In this document: positions 14,964 to 19,523 of the stretch, piece after piece
How positions within the stretch are numbered: the stretch's first letter is position 1
Layout of the letters: every line of letters begins with the position of its first letter
DNA from: JASLDZ01 sp964242895
GTDB taxonomy: Bacteria > Pseudomonadota > Alphaproteobacteria > Caulobacterales > Caulobacteraceae
NCBI GenBank assembly: GCA_964242895.1
Contig: CAXTBN010000051.1
Span: 1-19,523 of the forward strand
Direction: 5' to 3'
Length of the DNA: 19,523 nucleotides
Notes under the pieces: model-generated
What the model was told of the DNA's origin: nothing
Databases searched by the model: none
The model's input: only the letters and a program-made list of their open reading frames with translations
Translations under genes and position numbers: made by a program

Positions 14964-15230
14964 GCCGAGGTCGCCCAGCATCTCGTCGGCGAAGCGGCCG
15001 ACCGCCTCGTTGTCCTCAACCACCAGCACGCGAAACTCGTGAGGAGGCTCGACCGCCGCCGCTTCGTCCTGCGCCGATGCGGGAGGCGCGCCTGCGACGC
15101 ACGGCAGGTACAGCGTGAAGGTCGCCCCGCGTCCGAGCTCGCTGCTGACGTCCACCTCGCGGCCGGACTGTTTGGTGAAGCCGAAAACCTGGCTGAGGCC
15201 CAGGCCCGTGCCCTTGCCCTGCTCCCGCAC
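14964..15230 (-). pseudogene. Tail fragment of a hybrid sensor histidine kinase (ATPase end plus start of receiver)
   Basis: This segment encodes GKGTGLGLSQVFGFTKQSG followed by a V.SELGRGATFTLYLP stretch, i.e. the G2 box and last strands of a histidine-kinase HATPase domain. A linker and the beginning of a receiver domain (RVLVVEDNEAVGRFADEMLGDLG) come next. The family pattern stops abruptly there: the following codons (CPRSCARWPSRR...) no longer resemble a receiver, and the phospho-acceptor Asp is missing. Upstream, the dimerisation/His domain and the N-box are also absent. It is therefore a two-ended remnant of a hybrid kinase of the PAS-HK-receiver type. Edges are approximate. Confidence 0.75.
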
Positions 15231-15321
15231 TCGCCGTGCGTGGGCGTGTGATGAGGAGGACGAAGGTCGCCAAGCCTTCTGGGGAACGATGATCCTCTGA
15301 CGGGCGTGAAACTCAAGTGGA

Positions 15322-16599
15322 TCAATTCAAGAGCGCTTTGAACTCAGCGTCGGAACGCAGCGCCGCGAACTCGGGGGAGCGACCCAGCCCCAGCATGACC
15401 GGGTCACGATCCGCCTTCGCCCTGCGAAGCAGGGCGAGGGCGGTCTTGCCGTCGCCACGACGCGCTTCGGCGCAGGCGACGCGGAAAGCGGTGGTCTCGC
15501 CCGAAGCCAACAGGCGCTCCAGCGTGTCGGCGGCCGCTGCGTTCATGCCTCGACGCCCCGTCGCCTTCAGCCCCGCCTGAGCCGACGCGACGACCGCCAG
15601 CCCCGCGTCGTCGTGGCGGAGTTCGGCGGCCGTCCGCCGTTCGGCGAGGGCCTGGGCGTCGAGGCCTCGATGCTCCATGACCATGGCCAGGTGGTCGTGC
15701 GCGGGCGCGTAGCCGGGCTCCAGGCTCGTCACCTGGCGCAGCACGACCTCGGCCTCCGCGTCGCGTCCCAGCATGGCGAGCACCCAGCCCTTGTCGGCCA
15801 TCACCGGCACGGCGGGATCGAGCGCCAGGGCTGCGTCGATCTGAGGGAGGGCGCGGACGTCGCCGCGCTCGGCGAGGGCGTTGGCGTACCAGTGGTGTGT
15901 CTGGGCCGAGTGCGGGTCGAGCTGCAGCGCCGCTTCGAACTCGCGAAACGCTTCGGCCGGCTTCTGCGCCCACCAGAACACCACGAAGCCCAGCGCCCGG
16001 TGCGCCGCAGCGGAACGCGGATCGAGGGCGATCGCGCGCTCGGCGGCCGCCCGCGCGCGGGGGTAGGCGTAGGCCGGCGCCATGCCGGCGAACTCCGGAG
16101 CGACGTCGTAGGTGTCCGCGAGGCCGACGTAGGCGGGCGCGTACCCGGGATCCAGCACCACGGCCTGGGTGTAGGCGTCCAGCGCCGCCCTCAACCCCTC
16201 GGGCGTCCGCCGCCGCCAAGCGAAGTCTCCGGCTTGGCGACGCGCGACGGCTCGCGCATCGGGCGCGCGGGCTGCGGCCGTCCGGAGCCGGACGCCGCCC
16301 GTCACAACCGCGACCGCGACGAGCGCGGCGAGACCTGCTCCGACACCGAGCGCCCAGGGCCGAAGCCGAGACCGGCGCTCCGCCGACGGGACTGCGGCCG
16401 CCGCCGGGATCGACGGCGCCGCGCCGCGCCCCAACCAGGCGTCCAACTCGTCTCGGAAGGCGTAGACGGGGGCCTTGCCCCCGCCGGGAACGCGTCGGAC
16501 CGGCAGCCCGCGAGCGGCCTCGTAACGCTTGGCCGTGCGCACGTCGCGGCCGATGTAGGCGGCGATCTCGGGCCAGGTCGTCAGTCGTTCCGGTGACAC
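15322..16599 (-). CDS. Membrane-bound HTH-TM-TPR protein (CadC-like topology)
   Basis: A 425-aa protein. Residues 5-60 form a MerR/excisionase-like helix-turn-helix (LTTWPEIAAYIGRDVRTAKRY, then VYAFRDELDAWL). One transmembrane helix lies near 81-102 (PWALGVGAGLAALVAVAVV). The rest is about five TPRs (repeated '..A..LDP.....A', e.g. AERAIALDPRSAAAHRALG and FEAALQLDPHSAQTHHWYA). DNA-binding domain inside, sensor/scaffold outside, is the topology of one-component regulators such as CadC. The target and signal are unknown. The GTG at 16599 has GGAGG 5 nt upstream; an ATG at 16719 would add a poor leader. It is divergent from the giant repeat protein, a plausible target. Confidence 0.88.
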   Translation of the reverse strand: MSPERLTTWPEIAAYIGRDVRTAKRYEAARGLPVRRVPGGGKAPVYAFRDELDAWLGRGAAPSIPAAAAVPSAERRSRLRPWALGVGAGLAALVAVAVVTGGVRLRTAAARAPDARAVARRQAGDFAWRRRTPEGLRAALDAYTQAVVLDPGYAPAYVGLADTYDVAPEFAGMAPAYAYPRARAAAERAIALDPRSAAAHRALGFVVFWWAQKPAEAFREFEAALQLDPHSAQTHHWYANALAERGDVRALPQIDAALALDPAVPVMADKGWVLAMLGRDAEAEVVLRQVTSLEPGYAPAHDHLAMVMEHRGLDAQALAERRTAAELRHDDAGLAVVASAQAGLKATGRRGMNAAAADTLERLLASGETTAFRVACAEARRGDGKTALALLRRAKADRDPVMLGLGRSPEFAALRSDAEFKALLN

Positions 16600-16799
16600 C
16601 GCCCCTCCCTCGCCGAGCGGCGATCCACGCCGGCTCCAACCCTCGATACACCGCGGCCTTCCCGCTGTCGCAGCGGCTGGCCGAGGTTGACCCGACACTT
16701 TGTCCCACCTTGACCCCAACCACCCCGCGCGCCCGGGCCAGGGCGGAGCTAGCGTCGACGCGCCCGGGCGGCCGGGCGTGCGCGGAACCTCGATCCCGA
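16600..16799. promoter_or_regulatory. Shared divergent upstream region with direct repeat and palindrome
   Basis: These 200 bp separate the divergent HTH-TPR and repeat-protein genes. TTGACCC occurs twice, at 16687-16693 and 16710-16716, 23 bp apart, about two helical turns. Between the copies lies the palindrome GACA-CTT-TGTC (16694-16704). This arrangement looks like an operator or paired promoter elements, but no exact -10 box could be assigned. Confidence 0.4.
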
Positions 16800-19523
16800 A
16801 TGACAGACATCACCCTCTCCGGCACGTCCGCGCGGCAGCCTGTGACCGACGCCGCCACCGCCGCTCCGTTCTCGACGGTGTCGCTTGCGAGCACGGCCTC
16901 CGCCGCGCCGTACGCCACCGCCGTCGTCACGCTGTCGACGACGGCCGACGGCGCGCTCTCGCACTTCGGGACCGGCGTGCTGAGCGCGGACGGCGCCACC
17001 TACACGGTCTCGGGCTCGACCGCCGACGTGCAGACCGCGCTGCGCGGCCTCGTGTTCACGCCCACCGCGCACCAGGTCCCTGTCGGCCAGAGCGTCACCA
17101 CCGGCTTCGCGCTCGCCGTATCGGACGCGTCGGGCTCGGTGAGCGACGCGCGCACGAGCGTGGTCGCGACCGCGGCGGACACGCCTCCGACGGTGACGGA
17201 CACCTCGGCGATGCAGACCCCGACCGCGTCTGCTTCCCTCACCTCATTCACGCCCTTCGCCTACAGCACGATCACCGACCCCGACGCGGGTGCTACCGAG
17301 ACCACCCGGATCACTCTGGCGCAGAACGGCGTTGCGACCGACGCGGTGGGCCTGCTCTCGGGCGTCGGGCTGACCAAGACGGGTGTGGGGACCTACACCC
17401 TATCTGCCGCGAGCCCCGCGTCCGAGACGGCGGAGCTGCAAGGGCTCGCGTTCGCGCCAGCGACGCCCGGGTCGCAGGCGACGCTCGACATGACCCTACA
17501 GGTGTCGGACGGCCTGAGCGCTCCGACGACCGCAACCTCCTCGCTCGGGCTCGCCCAGAACCCTGGAGGGTCGGAGGTCGTCACGAACTCGACCACGTCG
17601 GTCACCGTCTACAACGATACGCCGGCCGCGAACACGACCCACACCTACGCCACCACCATTGAAGCCGTGCTGAACGGCGCGAACGTCGTTTACGATCAGA
17701 GCTTCAACCTGCCCTACTCCGATCCGCAGGTTCAGGCGGCGGTCACACAGGCGAACGCCGCACTCCAGAACGCCGGGGCCACGCCGAGTTCGCCGATGCA
17801 GACGGCGTCGAACCTGCAGACGCTCAGCAGTCAGACGAGCGCGACGCAGACCGGCAGCACTACTGATCCCACGGAGCAGACGACCAGCACGTTCGGGCCC
17901 GACTTCGATGGTCCCGGCGTCAGCGTTCCCCTCGATTCGGGGGCTTTGAACGCCAGAGGTTATTTCTACGCCTTACCCGGTCAAGCCGAAATCAACGTCA
18001 ACATCACCGACACCAACACGGTCAGCCGCACGGTCACGACCACCTCCACCGACCTCCTCAGCCAGCAGTACGTCGTCTCGGGAACCAGCACCGCCATGCC
18101 CACCACCACCACGCTCGTTTCGTCCAGCGCCGCGGGCGTGGAGGGAAACGACAGTTCGCAGACCAACAACACCGCCGTCGCCTTCACAGCCGATGGCGTT
18201 TCGGTGCTGTTCAACAGCGACGCCACCAATCTGGCGCCCGGCGACACGGACGCCACGCCCGACCTGTACCTGAAGAACACGGTCACGGGCGCGATCACGC
18301 TGATCACCACCAACGCCGCGGGCGTGCGCCCCAACGACTTCGGCGTCAGCTACGGCTCGGTCGACGGCGACGGCAACCTAGTGGCCTTCTTCGCCGGGGC
18401 CACCAACCTCGATCCCCGGGCGACGGACGGCACGAGCCACGTCTTCGTCCGCAACGTCTCGGCGGGCACGCTGACGCTGATCGCGCCCACCGACTACCTG
18501 ATCAAGAACGCGGTCACGGGCGCGGTTGAGGCGTCGACGAGGTTCGTGGACGTCGCCTTCCCGACCCTCTCGGGCGACGGCCGCTACATCGTGGCGTCGG
18601 CGGGCGACACGGGCGCACAGGGCACGACGATCCTGCTCCTCGACACGCTGACCCACACCGGCGTGGACCTGAACAACGTCGCCGGACCCGTCACGACCGT
18701 CCCTACGATCTCCCGGGACGGGTCCACGGTGGTGTTCTCGACCAACGCGACCCTGCAGCCGGCCGGCGCGCAGCCGGCGGACACGGATACGACATCCGAC
18801 ATCTACGCTTACAGCATCGCCAGCAACACCTTCCAACTCGTATCAGACACCCAGGGCGCGAACGCTCCGAGCGTGAAGAGCAATGGCTATAGCGCCTATC
18901 CCAGCGTCTCGAGCGACGGCACGCACGTCGCCTTCGCGACCCAGGCCACCAACTTCGACAGTCGGGACACGGACGTCAATTACGACGTCTACGTGAAGAA
19001 CCTGACCACCGGGGCGCTTGTCCTCGCCGACACGACGCCGAACGGAACGAAGGCGAATGGAGACTCTTACACGCCGTCCCTCTCAGCCGACGGCACGGAG
19101 GTGGCGTTCGAGTCCACGGCCACCAACCTCGTCGCGGGCGTCGCTGACGGCGACCTCCACGCCTACGTCAAGAACCTCACCACCGGCGCGCTCACGCTGC
19201 TGGACCAGACGAGCACGGGCGCCGCGGGCAACGGGGAAGGGCAGAACCCGATCCTGTCTCCCGACGGCACGCACGCCGCCTTCTTCAGCACCGCCTCCAA
19301 CCTCGTCGCCAACGACACGAACGGAACCTCGGACGTGTTCCTGACCGCGGTCGCAGCCGCGACGCCTCCGCCTGCGAGCACGCCGCCGACGATCACCGGC
19401 GTGCCAGCGACCGAGACCGATCCCGGCCAGGCGGCGATCCAGCCCTTCGCCAGCGCGGTCGTGACGGGCACGGACACGGGGCAGACCTTCACCGTGTCGC
19501 TGGAGGCCGACCGGACAGGGACG
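16800..19523 (+). CDS. Giant secreted-type repeat protein with embedded beta-propeller (5' part, runs off window)
   Basis: The frame stays open for 908 codons, from the ATG at 16800 to the window edge. There is no N-terminal signal peptide (MTDITLSGTSARQP), as in type I-secreted proteins with a C-terminal signal, which would lie outside the window. Residues about 15-250 are two cadherin/VCBS-like units of roughly 110 residues (TYTVSGSTADVQTALRGLVF; TYTLSAASPASETAELQGLAF). Residues 265-435 are a Thr/Ser-rich region. Residues 440-855 hold six to seven propeller repeats of the type 'S.DG..VAF.S.ATNL...DT...DVYVKN.TTG'; Asp-rich loops may bind calcium. A cadherin-like unit resumes at about 862 (PPTITGVP). 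Probably a surface or matrix protein. The Shine-Dalgarno is weak (GGAA, 12 nt upstream). Confidence 0.87.
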   Translation, partial: MTDITLSGTSARQPVTDAATAAPFSTVSLASTASAAPYATAVVTLSTTADGALSHFGTGVLSADGATYTVSGSTADVQTALRGLVFTPTAHQVPVGQSVTTGFALAVSDASGSVSDARTSVVATAADTPPTVTDTSAMQTPTASASLTSFTPFAYSTITDPDAGATETTRITLAQNGVATDAVGLLSGVGLTKTGVGTYTLSAASPASETAELQGLAFAPATPGSQATLDMTLQVSDGLSAPTTATSSLGLAQNPGGSEVVTNSTTSVTVYNDTPAANTTHTYATTIEAVLNGANVVYDQSFNLPYSDPQVQAAVTQANAALQNAGATPSSPMQTASNLQTLSSQTSATQTGSTTDPTEQTTSTFGPDFDGPGVSVPLDSGALNARGYFYALPGQAEINVNITDTNTVSRTVTTTSTDLLSQQYVVSGTSTAMPTTTTLVSSSAAGVEGNDSSQTNNTAVAFTADGVSVLFNSDATNLAPGDTDATPDLYLKNTVTGAITLITTNAAGVRPNDFGVSYGSVDGDGNLVAFFAGATNLDPRATDGTSHVFVRNVSAGTLTLIAPTDYLIKNAVTGAVEASTRFVDVAFPTLSGDGRYIVASAGDTGAQGTTILLLDTLTHTGVDLNNVAGPVTTVPTISRDGSTVVFSTNATLQPAGAQPADTDTTSDIYAYSIASNTFQLVSDTQGANAPSVKSNGYSAYPSVSSDGTHVAFATQATNFDSRDTDVNYDVYVKNLTTGALVLADTTPNGTKANGDSYTPSLSADGTEVAFESTATNLVAGVADGDLHAYVKNLTTGALTLLDQTSTGAAGNGEGQNPILSPDGTHAAFFSTASNLVANDTNGTSDVFLTAVAAATPPPASTPPTITGVPATETDPGQAAIQPFASAVVTGTDTGQTFTVSLEADRTGT

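Noticed and set aside
12698..15118. An 806-codon open frame on the plus strand
   Set aside because: It runs antisense through msrA and the Yellow-like gene and has a low-complexity Arg/Asp/Gly composition: a shadow of high-GC codon usage.
16700..17662. A 320-codon plus-strand frame at the start of the repeat-protein locus
   Set aside because: It is Arg/His-rich nonsense overlapping the true frame from 16800, which has clear repeats and runs to the window end.
16800..19523. The repetitive codons here as a DNA-level tandem repeat or CRISPR
   Set aside because: The repeats are conserved at protein level (propeller and cadherin-like units) but diverged at nucleotide level, with no regular identical spacer/repeat pattern.

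Overview
The window is uniformly GC-rich (about 70%), dense with genes, and has strong G/C preference at third codon positions. Several features suggest an alphaproteobacterium: a large CirA-type TonB-dependent receptor, a SOUL protein, a Yellow-like protein and a secreted repeat protein. A Caulobacter/Phenylobacterium-like member of the Caulobacterales is my best guess. That placement is inferred from protein style; no rRNA or other phylogenetic marker is present. I saw no tRNA, rRNA, CRISPR array, insertion sequence or phage gene.

Layout. 1-3500: a small conserved hypothetical, a ketopantoate-reductase-like protein (+), an SDR oxidoreductase preceded by a 38-residue Lys-rich small protein (-), an ABM-like protein (+) and a doubtful lipoprotein (+). 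3540-6310: a SOUL haem-binding protein downstream of a membrane GT2 glycosyltransferase (-), with a cytochrome b561 divergent from the latter (+). 6316-8059: ribD followed by ribA (-), without ribE or ribH beside them. 8256-14425: TonB-dependent receptor, aldo/keto reductase, periplasmic MsrA and a Yellow/MRJP-like protein, all on the minus strand, transcribed in the order Yellow, MsrA, AKR, receptor. 14454-15230: a scrap zone holding a 45-residue stub of an alpha/beta hydrolase and the tail of a hybrid histidine kinase. 15322-16599: a membrane protein with a cytoplasmic HTH, one transmembrane helix and TPRs (-). 16800-end: a divergent secreted-type repeat protein, open through the window edge.

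Most genes are ordinary housekeeping or accessory metabolism. The least ordinary part is the right end. There a CadC-like one-component regulator (HTH-TM-TPR) shares a 200-bp upstream region, containing a direct repeat and a palindrome, with a giant surface/secreted protein. In that protein a Ca-binding-style beta-propeller (about 415 residues) is embedded between cadherin-like units. The scrap zone beside it suggests recent rearrangement. I do not see a clear-cut new defence or mobile system in this window.
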